Notes under the pieces: generated by a model | Seen by the model: the letters and a program-made list of their open reading frames with translations, nothing else | What the model was told of the DNA's origin: nothing | The model's database searches: none | Origin: Pseudeuparius sepicola | Lineage: Eukaryota; Arthropoda; Insecta; Coleoptera; Anthribidae | Reading direction: 5' to 3' | Length of the DNA stretch: 64,000 nt | Assembly (NCBI GenBank): GCA_963920635.1 | Contig: OY987305.1 | Span: 11,757,153 to 11,821,152 of the forward strand | Translations under genes and position numbers: made by a program | Part shown: piece after piece, positions 1 through 11,751 of the stretch | Numbering within the stretch: the stretch's first letter is position 1 | Layout: every line of letters begins with the position of its first letter

Positions 1-1615
1 GTTTAAGTTGTTGTTCGTACCTACTTCAATAAGAAACAACTATATATGCGTTTTAATTAGTTCCCAGGAAATTGTTTATTTTTAATTTATCCCCACCTCA
101 CCACAGTCTGATCATTTACTATTGAAATTTGCTCACGTTCCCCCAGCTAAATGTACTGTGCAAAATTAAGAGCTCTAGGCGTTTATATTTGCGGTTTTTT
201 CAATGTAATTATTATTTAACTTTTTAAAGTCCCTTCACCTTCACTGACAACAAATAATAGTGTGTTGAAATTAATAAACTTTTTAGATTACCTGTTGTCA
301 TTCGTCATTCGATTTAAATCAATGGTGTAAGTCGGGTACATTTTGAAGTAGGTACTCCAAAATTATATTATGGTACTACTTCGTTGAATGGACCGTGCGG
401 TGCTCCATGTTAAAAATCTGAATAGCTCCCAAAACGGTAAATTCCCTTTAAAAGTGTTGGACATAGTTAAATAAATACAACCACCAATTAGACCGTTTTG
501 TACCACACCAGTTGTTGGGTGTGTTAAATGTCGACAGCGGAACTTTGGATATCGTATGTGGATTTCCATTTAACAGCTTAAACGACGACTGTTGTTGATC
601 GGAAAATTCCACTATACTTAAAATAATTTACCTGAACTGTGTTTCGTGAGGGAATCCTCCTATCATTTTAATATTTTCGGATATAATTTTAGATAATGGC
701 CAGAGATAGTCGATTTGTGCGCAAATAATGACTTGTCAGGAGCGCTTTGCTCAGAATAATGTAATTTTGATTTTGGCCGGGACAACCTTCATGTCCGATT
801 GGGAACCAAGATAGGAAACTTTACAAAGCAACATAGAATTTATATCGAAACGTTATAACTAAAATAAATTGAACAATATACATATTGTGCATTGTAATTT
901 GACTGATTATAACAATAAACAGTAAGTTAGGCAAGAGCGATAATATAGATCATAGCGTTGAGTGAAGGATTATTCCTCACTCAACGATCATAGGTACGAC
1001 CATCTGCCCGTAATATTGGTCATGGGTGTACCCTGTGTAAAATCACATTAATTAAGAAAATTGATAGTCAATGGTCAGTACAAAAAGCGCTAATGCGCCA
1101 TTGTTGCGGTAGAAGCACTTCCGTCCGTCATTGTTATTGGATATGACCAGCAGTAGGTATACCGCTTCGCATCTGACATTTGCCAGATGAAAATTCAACA
1201 GTATATTCAATTAAATACGAAGTTATATCGAGAAGTGCGGAAGTGCAATTTGTATAAAATATGTTGTGCACATTATTCATTATTTCTTATGGTCCCTATA
1301 CTACTAGTAGGTATTAATGCAAGATATTAAACAAGAGTTACATATAATATCTACAAACAAAATGAATATTTAGTTTTAAAATAATATCTATATCTTAAAG
1401 TGCATACAACAATTCAAAAATGTAGAACAATGAGACAAATCCACTTAATTTTTAATTGGGTTTTTCGCCACAGAAACATGAACCAAACCGATTAAAAGAC
1501 AACTTTTTCAAGTTGCCACGAAAATTCATAAATGCCTTACGCCTTACATTAAAAGAACGAAAGTTTGAACGCCAACTCAAAAAATTAACTTGAACAAGTT
1601 TGTTTTCTGAGCTTT
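1..1615. other. AT-rich intergenic DNA, nothing recognised
   Basis: I see no convincing exon, RNA gene or full element here. Short open frames, such as the one on the minus strand near 363-569, have no recognisable domain. A small inverted pair (tgagtgaaggat / atcctcactcaac) lies near 958-985. Upstream exons of the rost gene could lie here or beyond the left edge, but I could not identify them. Confidence 0.5.
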
Positions 1616-1619
1616 CGGA

Positions 1620-2760
1620 GAATAAAATCTTCCTCCTTTATCAAAGATATTGTCAAGTCAAAGTGAAATGACAGAATGATAAATGTCAAGTCGAAGTCTC
1701 ATGACAACGGAACAAATGATATTGTACCCTGTGTTATCTATACTAACTTCTCTTTCGAATAACTGAATTCCACTTAACATTCAGCAACACAATTGTCTGT
1801 ATTTCCTAGACCAAATGCCGATTCCTGATTATTATTAAAAGAGTATTCACATATTTTTGACTCTGAAATTTGATTTTGTCTGATATAATTTTTATGCCCT
1901 TTTAAACGAACGTTAAATGGCCTACAAGTCTCCCCAATAACTTTTCACATTCACAAAGAATTTTAAAAATGCAATTTTTTGAACTTTGTACCTCATTAAA
2001 TGGTTTCGTTTTAACTAGCATCGATCTTAATCTATTTTTGGTTTTAAATACTGTCCTGGCGATAAAAAGATTTCCTATGCGTTTTAACTTACCCGATAGT
2101 TCAGGAATATAAGGAATAATTAAATTTATTGGTCGGTCCACCAGATTTATTTCTCTAATTCTATTAGCACTGTTGTTTTGTTGGCAATCCTGCAAAACTT
2201 GCTCCACAAATTCAATAGGATAACTGTTCTCCTTAAGAACTTGCTTGATATGTTTAATATTTCCTCCTCGAGTTTTGTGTTATTCTAAAATTATTTTGAC
2301 CTGACTTTAAATTCATGACCTAGTTCCTCAGATAATGCCTGAATTGTTTCCTCTACCGTACCTATGTCAAGCTTGAAAATTTTTTGTCAATAAGAGAAAA
2401 ATTTAACTTTTTTGACAAAACTAACTTTTCTGAAATTGTAAGTTCTCTGTTTGATAAATTAATTACAGTTCAGTTGACGAAAATATCGTCTATTCGATTT
2501 AATTCCTCGCACCTTCCATAATATTTTCATGTATTTTATTTATATCCCCCCATAATATATGTTTATGTTACTCCTTTGGTTTTGAATTCTGTCTCTTATC
2601 AGAAACTTTTGCAAAAGTGAGAACAGAATTTGAAAATACAGACTCTATTATTCTCTTGGGACTAATGGTGCTCGGTTCGAAGATCGAATTTAAAAAATTC
2701 AGATAATAATTTACTCTGGGAGGGAACTTATGACAGAAAAGGAAGTTTTAAAAAAGATAG
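1620..2760 (-). mobile_element. Penelope-like retroelement remnant (RT C-terminus plus GIY-YIG start)
   Basis: Read on the minus strand, 2207-1902 is an open frame containing INLIIPYIPELSGKLKRIG followed by RTVFKTKNRLRSMLVKTK. This is the linker between reverse transcriptase and GIY-YIG endonuclease typical of Penelope-like elements. A frameshift near 1935 is followed in another frame by GETCRPFNVRLKGHKN, the start of the GIY-YIG domain. Upstream (2207-2290) another frame reads HIKQVLKENSYPIEFVEQVL, also typical of the family. Further upstream, 2300-2760 gives weaker RT-like peptides with stops. The copy is dead: there are several frameshifts and stops, no complete RT catalytic core, and no clear ends or target duplication. 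The family assignment rests on remembered motif patterns, not a search. Confidence 0.7.
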
Positions 2761-4614
2761 AATACATGAGTCTCGGCGATTTTTAAAATTTATTTTCATT
2801 ACCGAAATATTAAGGGTGACTAGTTTTCAAACGAACACACTGTATAATACCTACATAAGTAAATATTATCAATATGATTATATTTTCCATAAGTACCTAG
2901 TTAATAGTTAAATACAAAATAATAGAATGCCGTAATTGACGATGGTGGTGCGACTGTAAAATTCAGATTTGTACCTAAACTTGTAATGTGTGTTTCTCAT
3001 ATTACGGAAGAATTCAAACGGCTTGAATTACATAGGTACTAAAACTAGTTAGACAGGATATTTGCTTGCAAAATATTGGACGTGATGAGAAAGTCAGATC
3101 AGGATTTCTCGAATACGACAATTTAGATTGAGCCAAAAGGCGTTAAGCACATCGTTTGAGCAGGCTTAATATTTTGTAAGCATAGGGAAGTATGCGAAAC
3201 AACAGCAAAGCTTCATAATTTTGCAACTGAACACCTTGTATGTATCTTGCATAGTATATACCTACCTATCAATCAGCAAAATTAAGTTTGATTAGTTTTT
3301 TTTAATTGCTTTGAGATTTGTTATTACCGTGTCATCAATGTGCGGAAGGATCATTGAAAAACCACTCAAGTACTGCATAAATATAAATAACTTCTTCTTT
3401 CCCTAGAAAAAGGAAGACAGAAGACAGAATTTTATTTTGTGCATAAAGTAGTACCTACATACTACCAACTACTACTACTAAGTGCGCAACATAACTTTGT
3501 TTTGAACGGTAGTACTAATTTATAATGAATTTCTAGGTTTGCATATGATTTTATAACATCTACTTAAATAGGAGTTGTAATTAAAAGTTTGACAGGTTCA
3601 AAACCTATAATTTTCGACTTAAAGCACGTTCCCATTCGGTTAATTTTTAATTCGTTGAATCTACCTACTTTTAATGTGAAAAACTTTTTGACAAAAACAC
3701 TTGTTATGCATTTAAAAAGTATGAAGAAATAAGGAATTCAAAGCAATTTGTTTTACCAACGAACTAACATTGTTGGATATGTCACGTGCAGGCGATATCG
3801 TCAAGTACCTAATGATAGATTCACTCCATATTAAGGAGTGCAAGTAGTTTTCAAGTCAAGGTCAAAGAAAATTTGCATGTAGATTTCATTTATTACCTTT
3901 TACTTGTATATTATTGCATTTTTTGATTCTAGGCATCATTTTGGAACAAAAACATGCAATATGTCCTATGTCTAAATCCAACCGTTTTTTGAGATATTTG
4001 CATTTTTCCGAAAAAAATTACAGGTGCAGACCTAAAGTCAATTAGCAATTTATACGAGGAAACCGCGAAATTTCAAAACGAATTTTTGGCATCGTGTAAC
4101 AGTGATCTCTGCTGAGAAATAAATCCGTTCTTATACAAAAAAAAAAGATTATGTATCCCACGTTCTTTATATTACTTTGTTGCATTCTCCGTAGATAATA
4201 AACAAATTTAGATAATCTTCGTTTGTGTTATTTAAGCGCGCCGGCATTAATGTTGACAATAATTTATAAACCAAGTGACATTTCCTCAGCCGCGATTGTC
4301 TTTTCAACGTCCACGGCTAATATGATTTTCCCGTATTTTATGGGCGAAAAGTGCGTTTTTCGTAAATTAATCGAAAATTACTGCATTTAAGGGCCACCCT
4401 GTAGAGAAATACCACATATTTTTACTTTTTTAGACTTTCATCCCCTAGTAGCCATTCTCATTTACTTTATTTTTGCAAACAGTCGCGTAGACATCTGTCT
4501 AAATAAAATACTTTTACAAAATTTCCAGTATTTTTCATTCATTTAACAGTTTTCTTGTTTGCCTTACTTCACTTTTTGTCGCAATCAGTTGATGAAATGT
4601 CCACTCTTTTTCAG
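2761..4614. other. AT-rich non-coding DNA upstream of the rost exon
   Basis: No gene recognised. It contains scattered GTACCTAC words and a single ACCCTGTAG end near 4396-4405, which resembles the CAGGGT terminus shared by several mariner-like MITEs in this window. I found no matching partner end. If the exon at 4615 is internal, this is intron sequence. Confidence 0.4.
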
Positions 4615-4798
4615 CTGGCGAGAAGCCGATGACGACGATGAACGTGTTCGTCCACGCCGTCAACTCGGTGCTGATGTTCTTCGACCTCTGGGTCGTATGC
4701 CATCCAGTCAGGATCCTGCACCTCGTGTACCCTGTGGCGCTGGGCCTAACCTACACTGTATTTAGTATAATTTATTACAGTGCCGGTGGAACCGGAAG
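4615..4798 (+). CDS. rost: rolling stone family protein, penultimate coding exon
   Basis: This internal exon of a rolling stone (rost) family protein has a polypyrimidine tract plus TTTTTCAG at its 3' acceptor and the donor AG|GTGAGT at its end. The correct frame carries in two bases and reads GEKPMTTMNVFVHAVNSVL, then a membrane segment around FFDLWVVCHPVRILHLVYPV and a second around LGLTYTVFSIIYYSAGGTGR. The pattern of HAVNS, a D-rich start of the helix, HPVR, YP and the terminal YY-AGGT is that of the insect rolling stone family. Drosophila Rost is a multi-pass membrane protein implicated in myoblast fusion. The last codon is split (AG|A) and is completed by the exon at 7661. The upstream exons, which should hold the N-terminal membrane segments, were not found in the window, so the gene is partial here. 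Confidence 0.85.
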
Positions 4799-5049
4799 GT
4801 GAGTATTACGTGGTGCAAGGTCTGGCGCAATTGCTACCTGGGAGTAATTGAAGTACCAGTACCAATTACCGCTCGGGGTAATTGCGCGGCCGATTATCGT
4901 GTAGTTGGGGTTCATAGGAGAAACAGTAGTGTAAAGAGATGAAGAGTGAACGCGTAGTTAGACAACGAAAAGTAATAGCTTGATGAAACTTTGGCAAAAA
5001 TTACAAAATACACGTCTTGGCACTAACACGGTTGCCTGACCAATGATAT

Positions 5050-6060
5050 ACCACCAATATGTGGCGTTACGCAAACAATTCAACTAATGTTCACCAACGT
5101 CTTCGTGGTGGTCCAAGCCGGTCTCACTAAGATCACTGACGACATCCTGGTGGAGAATGTATACGGTTTCATCCTATCCTCCGAGCATCCCCTTTATAGG
5201 GCTATCTTGATCGGTTGCTCCCCTTCAGCTTTCCAATCATGTAACTATCCCAGTTCAGAACCTTGGTGATTATAAATGGGCCTACCATCATCCGAAGTAG
5301 CTTCCTTTCTAATAACCACCTGCTGGCCAACGGAATAACACTTATAAGGGACACAACGTTTTCTATCGAAAAGAGTCAGACGGCAGTGTTGTTAAAAACT
5401 CAGAATAGAGTCCAGGTGTCCCATGATTCAGCCTGCCATTTTGTCCCTATATAACATTATTTTTCTTAACAAGGAAGCATAGTCTTGAGATGGAAATGTT
5501 TTGATAATGAGAGATTTATAATCATCCCATGACCGATTGTATGACTCGAAGCCATTATACCAACTCCTGGCTAAACCTCCTAAAGGGCTCTACATGTAGT
5601 AAATAGTCGTTTTCTCATCCCAACCGTTATTAATCTCGGTCAAATGATTTTTATTTATCCATCCAAATTTCCAGACTCAAATAATGGAACACAATTAGAT
5701 TTGATATTACTTCGAAAGGTTTGTTGCCGACGTTCGCTGCTGTTAACGCTACCGCTTCGAATCACTTGCGTTAGAACGTTTTCCGACATTTCCAATCTGC
5801 TGCAGTAGGACTTGAAGGTTGGCGACGCCTTTGGTAGTTTTCTGGACTCCGTAGAATTCGAGATCGAGCTTTTCTCCTAGATATTAACGCTGACCTTGAC
5901 CTGCTACGTCTAGATCGTTGCCTTGCATTTCGCCTGGTAAAACTCATCGTTGATTTATCCCTTCTTAGAGAACGGCTTCGCCGTCAACCATCTATATCAA
6001 TACCTGCATCACTTCTCGAGTTTCGAAATAGGCTTGGAGACTATCCTGCCGCGGCACTGT
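5050..6060 (-). mobile_element. Ty3/Gypsy-like retrotransposon remnant, gag joined to integrase tail
   Basis: On the minus strand, 5640-5490 gives peptides such as GLARSWYNGFESYNRSWDDY and KTFPSQDYAS. These match the W-rich core of a retrotransposon Gag. Further along the same strand, 5380-5130 gives VGPFIITKVLNWDSYMIGKL followed by KGSNRSR, the barrel found at the C-terminal end of Ty3/Gypsy-type integrase. Protease, RT, RNase H and the integrase core are absent between them, so this is an internally deleted copy with stops and frameshifts. No LTRs were identified. The plus-strand open frames at 5087 and 5263 are antisense shadows of this remnant. Confidence 0.6.
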
Positions 6061-6639
6061 AAGGAGATGAAAAATAAACTGCAAGTTCAAAAACGAAATA
6101 AAAATTTAAAAAAATAGTAGTAGTTGTTGGCGTTTGAATATAAACGGCAAATGGTGCCTATTAGGTATGGTGACACAAATCTACAGATTCCACATAGAGT
6201 TCTGAGCATATTTTTCGACATTTTTGTTGACAATTCAGATGTGCGTTTTCTCGCGATCTTTTTTAAAGTTTTCGATGTACATTGTAGGATTGTTGTAGCA
6301 ACAGTTAGTTGATTTCGCTTCATGTTGTTCATTAATCTTAGTATCATGTTTCATAAAGCAGCTAATTTTTTAGAGAAATTATCATGAATATATATAGAGT
6401 GCCCCCGGTTTCTGTATGCATTTAGGCATACTTTGACATTTTGTAGAAAAAGTCATTTTGGAAAAAACCGTTCCCATAAACACGCGTGTATAATCTCTTA
6501 GTTCGGTATGTACTAATATTTTTTCAAGACCCACAGGCGCTATTCATTTGTCCCCTTTCATTTCCCACAAAAAAGTATTCCCCATATTTTTTCGTATCTG
6601 CTACGGTTTCGTGGTAACTTCAATTTTTTAAATTTAATA

Positions 6640-7235
6640 TACATAGAATCTCCAGGTGGACCGAGAAACCAATCCAAAATGGGCCTTTCTCTATATGTTA
6701 AGACCACTGCGAGGATAATCGGTCCATCGGGGGCGGACCTGTATACTCAATAATAGAAAGCATCATTTACGGATTAAATAAGGTATTTGGATAATTTTTA
6801 ATATGCTGTAACACTGCCTTCGTTATTTTGCCCATAATTTTTATTTATTAACCGAATGATTGTTGTACAATTACTACAGAAAAAATAAACTATTAAAAAC
6901 TTAAAAATGGCTTATTTTTTGAATTTCAAGATGATGGCCATACTAGAAAATCTTTCCTTTGAAATAACGTTTTCTATTATTGCTATAGCGCCGTCGCCGA
7001 TGGACCGATTTTCCTCGCAATAGTCTTGGAATGTAGAATTTACTTTTTGCGTTGGTTGCATTATTCTTGCATTTTTTCTTCAAAAAAAGTTAGCCCAAAC
7101 GAAAGGCTAAATTTTAAAGTTTTCTGTCAAAAATTTAAACATCATTATTTTTACATTATTTTATATATTTTATATATTATACAATATCGGCCATTAAGAA
7201 AAAAGTGCAAACATTTTTCGGCCCACCCTGTATCT
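6640..7235. mobile_element. Foldback MITE-like segment
   Basis: Inverted arms are visible at about 6700-6760 and 6975-7030, both containing TCGGTCCATCG beside GCGAGGA and AATAATAGAAA. The right end reads GGCCCACCCTGTA, that is TACAGGGTGGGCC inward, a terminus type shared with other mariner-like MITEs here. The left end is not resolved. Confidence 0.45.
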
Positions 7236-7660
7236 GAAAAGTAAAAATAAATATGCTTTCTACTATATACTCTATTAAAAACATTCTCTTATTAGATTTT
7301 AGTCCTCTATTTTCCAAAAAGGGTTTTCTTTTCATATCATTTTATGTACATTAAATTTAAAAAAATATATTATGTCATGTCTGACTGGATTTCTAGGTAA
7401 TAAATTTGGTTTAAGTATTTTTGACATACTTGAATCGAACATCAGAAACGTAAGAAACCATGTTATCTAGTATGAAAAAATTTTGGTAATAACTTTTTTA
7501 TCGACCCCGAGTAGGTACACCTTCGAATTCCCCTTAATTTGTACTGCAAAATCGTTTTTTGAATGCCGATTTTTGTTAACCTGTCTCCAGATAACATAAC
7601 TTTTCTGCTTGGATGGTCCACCCTGTACCTACTGCATTAATTTTGTTTGTCTATTTTCAG

Positions 7661-7889
7661 AAATTCGTCTCCATACATATACCCAATCCTGAAGTGGGAC
7701 GAGCCATTGAGAACCTCCCTGATCTGCTTAGGGGTGGTAGGATTCGTGTTAGTGCTCCATCTATTCACCTTCTTCATCTACATAATTAGAACAAGACTGG
7801 CCGAACGGCTCTTCAGACCAAAGGAAACTGAACTGAAACTGGAACAGACAGGATATGAAAATACAGCTTTGGCGACCGAAAACGTCTAG
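7661..7889 (+). CDS. rost: rolling stone family protein, last coding exon
   Basis: This exon follows TATTTTCAG and completes the split arginine codon of the exon ending at 4798, giving GGTGR then NSSPYIYPILKWDEPLRTSL. The N-PYIYP-LDW-like motif directly after the AGGT motif is characteristic of rolling stone proteins. A last membrane helix follows (about LICLGVVGFVLVLHLFTFFI), then a basic and acidic cytosolic tail ending KPETEL-like and TALATENV before the TAG stop at 7887-7889. Together the two exons supply about 137 codons, roughly the C-terminal half of a family usually around 250-300 residues. The reading frame is intact across both exons, so the gene appears functional. Confidence 0.87.
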
Positions 7890-7997
7890 TTACATCATCG
7901 TTTACTGATAATTTGTTCCTGTCCTAAGTATTGTCGTCCGATAGTATTATTGTATGTAAATATAGTTTTATACGGACCTTTGTGTTTTTTTTATGGT

Positions 7998-8003
7998 AAT
8001 AAA
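7998..8003 (+). promoter_or_regulatory. Polyadenylation signal of rost
   Basis: AATAAA lies 109 bp after the rost stop codon, in AT-rich 3' sequence. This is the first canonical signal downstream and makes a short 3' UTR plausible. Confidence 0.6.
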
Positions 8004-8618
8004 TTGATCAGTCACGCAGAGAACCACCATTCTTCCCGACGGCGTCACTAATTTCTTGACTGGCTGAGTTTTTACATAAAGTTAAACTACTAAGTACCTA
8101 TGTCTTATTTGAGATCCGATTGACAGACGATCCAACCAAATTAATTACGCAGCTCTATCGAGATAGTGGATACCTCATACCTCAGACAAATAATAAACAT
8201 GACTATACGCTGAATTGTAATAAGCCATCATAAAAAATGCATACTCAAAACAAAAACAACAAATTTGACCCTTAAGCCTGCATCATATATGATAACCAGA
8301 GTTTCCGTTTCCTATGCCACAAATCCAACACTTTACCTTCCCATCGTTCTTAAAACTGCATTAATTCACTAATTAATAACTTAACTATATGTCTTTTGTC
8401 CAATAACCCCAAAATCTCCTCAAAAAAAAAACAAGCATAACGCAAAAGTAAACACTCGAAACATATCAACGCAAACCGGCGAAATCTCAACGAATTCTGG
8501 ATGTCTGCATCAGCTGCTGTTGGGGCATAATAAAGCAAATGCGCATCGATCGCAAAGAGCTCGTGCAACGTTGCCACGTTAGCCAGAATAAGCAATTTAT
8601 TAAGGATATATATAGACC
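8004..8618. other. Intergenic DNA downstream of rost
   Basis: No gene, RNA or complete element recognised. The minus-strand open frames near 8350-8741 are low-complexity and overlap the end of the neighbouring inverted-repeat element, so I do not treat them as genes. Confidence 0.4.
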
Positions 8619-8622
8619 AAAT

Positions 8623-9821
8623 GAGGAGGGTTCATGCAAAAGCAGACATGTCCATTTTTTATAAACTCGAGAAAAACGCCAAAAAGTTGTTTGCAAAAAG
8701 TCGGTAGATTTGGGAAAAATGGTTGAAGTAAATCTGTACAAAATGATTCCACCAATATATTAAAGAAGAAAATTTACAAAAAAAATATTATTTCTAGGAG
8801 ATATTTGACACAAAAAAATGGATATGTCTCCTTTTGCATGAACACAACGGATATGTCTGGTTTTGTTTGAACACAAGGTGGAGGTGTCTGGATCCGTTTG
8901 GATACAGTAAAACAAAATAATATTTAGCATTATATTTTATTTTAGAAACTTAAGAACGAAATACAAAACGTGAAATGTATTATTTAAATATGCAATTCCT
9001 TATCATCCTCAAGGCAATCACAGGTCTCATCGAGGGTCTCAGACTCTTCTTCTTGTTACTCCTCTAAATTCCCAGTTCTTTCAAAATATTTTTAAAAAAC
9101 TATAATGATGGAAGATTTTGCCATTGAATATGTTCGTGCCTCAAAAACAGCTAAAGCACCGTCAAACACGGCTTGTTTCGTTTGTCACATCCGCTGACTA
9201 AACGAGCAGACTGATTAAATTGCACAGTCTTCGCAATCTAGTCGGCAAAACGAAACAAACTGAAGTAGTAAGTAAGCCACTTCAGAGCAGATTGACCTTT
9301 GACCTTTGGAATTTGACCTCTAGACCCCGCCCCGCACGCTTTGACGCACGGATTGACGTTTTGACGCACGGATTGACGTTTTGACACATGCTTTGACGCA
9401 CGTCAAAATGTGCTTCAAAACGTCAATCCGTGCGTCAAAACGTCAATCCGTGCGTCAAAGCGTGCGGGGCGGGGCCTAGAGGTAAAATTCCAAAGGTCAA
9501 AGGTCAATCTGCTCTGAAGTGGCTTACTTACTACTAACCGATTAAAATTGTATGGGGATATGTCTTGTTTTGAAATAAAACTGTTAACTCAACGAACAAG
9601 TGTAATGGGATTTGTCTTGTTTTGATTAGTTTAGAATTTCATTTGGATATGTCTTGTTTTGATTGAACTCTGCAGGTTTCAATGCCCAATAACAGTGGAT
9701 CTGTCTAGTTTTGCAAGGATCTCATTAAGGCAAGCCGTCGAAATCGTATCAAAGAGAACAAATCTCGAAAAAATCGATTTGTGTAAAAATGGACATGTCT
9801 GCGTTTGCATGAACCCTCCTC
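8623..9821. mobile_element. Inverted-repeat element with internal GGATATGTCT words
   Basis: Termini GAGGAGGGTTCATGCAAA (8623 inward) and its inverse (ending 9821) form imperfect inverted repeats of about 37 bp that continue through GCAGACATGTCCATTTTT. Both ends are flanked by AAAT (8619-8622 and 9822-9825), a possible 4-bp target duplication. Between the ends a word close to GGATATGTCTTGTTTTG recurs at about 8820, 8849, 8879, 9556, 9608, 9645, 9700 and 9789. The subterminal and internal words are therefore related to the termini. No coding capacity is evident. A separate 270-bp hairpin is inserted at 9265-9534. Confidence 0.65.
9265..9534. repeat. 270-bp near-perfect hairpin with TTGACGCACGGA repeats
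   Basis: GTAGTAAGTAAGCCAC at 9265 is matched by its exact inverse ending at 9534, and the arms stay nearly identical inward for about 120 bp. Each arm contains TTTGACCTTTGG, a GC-rich CCCCGCCCCGCACG segment and two tandem copies of TTTGACGCACGGATTGACG. The loop is only a few tens of bases around 9380-9410. It is probably a foldback MITE inserted into the surrounding element. No clear target duplication was seen. Confidence 0.75.
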
Positions 9822-9825
9822 AAAT

Positions 9826-10155
9826 AGGATTAGTAAATACACAAAATCGGTAAAATTTATTGTTAAATGGTAACTGTCCAACTTTTTACTAGGTATATGT
9901 AGACTATAGATATCAACTAATTGTTCCAAACTGTGTAACTAAACATTTTTTTATCTTGGCATTGTCTGTATTGTATTGAATTATTAGTCTATGTTTATTA
10001 TTTGTCTGAGGTGGATACAATGTCACCAATGGGATTCATCATCAGATGAATTTTGAATGATGAATAGTTTTTGAATGAAAAGTGCCGAAAAGGATGTTAT
10101 TTGTCAAAGTTTGCAAAACACTTACGTACGTTTGGAACATTCATTTGAGCCTTAT
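9826..10155. other. Intergenic DNA, nothing recognised
   Basis: AT-rich sequence without a recognisable exon, RNA or element end. Confidence 0.4.
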
Positions 10156-10886
10156 TAGACAAGAAAAGAGAGAGGACACCTAACAGCACTCGTGGCCGTG
10201 TTACCGACTGCCACATCACACGACAGGCCAGTGGCGTAGCATCAAACGCGTTCTTAGCCAATATCACAAAAAGGTTAAAAATGAAAAGGTAGTTAATTTT
10301 GACTTACATTTAATTGAAATATTGGTATTTATTTGCAGATAATTTACCAAATGTAAAGCTAGTGTCAAGTGATGAAATATATTTATTTGCGGCGATTTAG
10401 AATCAATCAAAATAAAATAAATAATGCACGCCCATGGAAACCAGCCCATATTTTATGAAACTGTTATAATCAACTAAGAACATTTCAATAAAAACGATGT
10501 TAAAAAATAATTATATTGGTCCTATTTACAAACAAAACAATGCAGTTTATCATACAAAAAGTAGAAGGAATTTGAAGAAGTTATATTGAGAAAAGTTTTA
10601 GGGCATCTTTCAAAGGTAGCTTAAATATTTACCTGTGAAACGAAATCCCGGGCTTTTGCTTTTCACTTCTGCTTTTGCAACCAAACGCTGAACAATTCAC
10701 CATCGTAAGAGTATATTTTCACCTTAATCACTGTTACTTTTAATTCACAAATCCACGAAATTAACCCACAACGTACTCGCTTTGTCTGCCACATATAAAA
10801 TGGCCGCCGTTCAAAATGACGTAACAAAATATATACACGCGGCAGGGTAGGCAAACGCGGTGTCCTCTCTCTTTCCTTGTCTAAGA
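10156..10886. mobile_element. MITE-like element with TTAGACAAG termini
   Basis: TTAGACAAGAAAAGAGAGAG at the left and the inverse of TTAGACAAGGAAAGAGAGAG at the right bound about 730 bp. After the termini both sides continue with GACACC. The interior has a moderately CpG-rich stretch near 10790-10860 but no convincing gene. The target duplication is unresolved. Confidence 0.5.
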
Positions 10887-11751
10887 TTTCAGCGGTTTTT
10901 TAATATATTTTGTCCGCGGAATTTGACATTGCATTGCGCATTAGTGGAATTTGAAGCTATTGTACACTGTTGATAGCAACGCTAATTTGAGGCGGAGGTA
11001 GGTATAAAGGTGGGAATCTGACAAACAATATTTTCGATATTTAAAGTGTAAATCGCGAGTTAAGATTTTAGTATCTATGTGTTGACCGTATATAATATTG
11101 TCGATATCTACTTCGTCACTACACCATCTTTATACTAACCTGTCGAAACCTGTCAATAAAATAATTTACTTTTTTTTATCAAATGTGATTGTGTCAAGTA
11201 GCAAAAGTAATGTAGGCATGAATGATTTAAACAACTTAAATTGCAGATCTTACCTGCAATTTGAAGTATAACGTATACAACTCGTTGAGCAATGCATATC
11301 GCTTGCTCGCCCACAACATGTGCGTAATCGCATGCAACATGACTCATTGCTTAACTTGTTGCACAATATACCATTTTAGTTGGTTTTAAAACGATACATT
11401 ATAATAGGCAAAATTAGTTTTTTGATAAACGCCATAGAACGATGACGTGACGGCAGTTCAAGTTCAGTATAGATTGCTAATTAATATGTTAAGGTCGAAT
11501 CGTAGAACAATTTTGTAATTTGATTCGCGTTTGCGGCATACGCGGCGCAGTTATAAGTAAGTGTTGTGTAAAAAGTGTTTTAAATTTGCAACGTGTGCAC
11601 CGCACGCGCCCGGCAGGGCGGCAAACGTTGGTTCATTCTGCACTTAAAACGTATAGTTTTTTTTTAAGTTTGTAATTCATACTCTTATTATTTTGTTTTT
11701 TTATTGGCATCTGTTTTTGTAATAAACTTTTATAATTTATTTTTTATATTG
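10887..11751. other. Intergenic DNA with small GC-rich patches
   Basis: No gene recognised. A CpG-rich patch at 11525-11640 (for example GCGTTTGCGGCATACGCGG) could be a promoter or 5' exon of an unseen gene, but no splice-site pair or start codon context supports that. Confidence 0.3.

Larger units (their letters stand above)
4799..7660 (+). other. rost intron loaded with repeats
   Basis: A 2,862-bp intron running from GTGAGT to TATTTTCAG. It contains a decayed Ty3/Gypsy-like remnant in antisense orientation (5050-6060), a foldback MITE-like segment (6640-7235), and another CCACCCTGTA end at 7619-7628. The rest is AT-rich with no recognised feature. Confidence 0.75.

Noticed and set aside
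363..569. 68-codon minus-strand open frame as a gene
   Set aside because: No family resemblance, no splice sites that I can justify, and length is within chance expectation.
5087..5454. Plus-strand open frames as possible rost intron genes
   Set aside because: The opposite strand reads as a Ty3/Gypsy integrase tail, so these frames are shadows.
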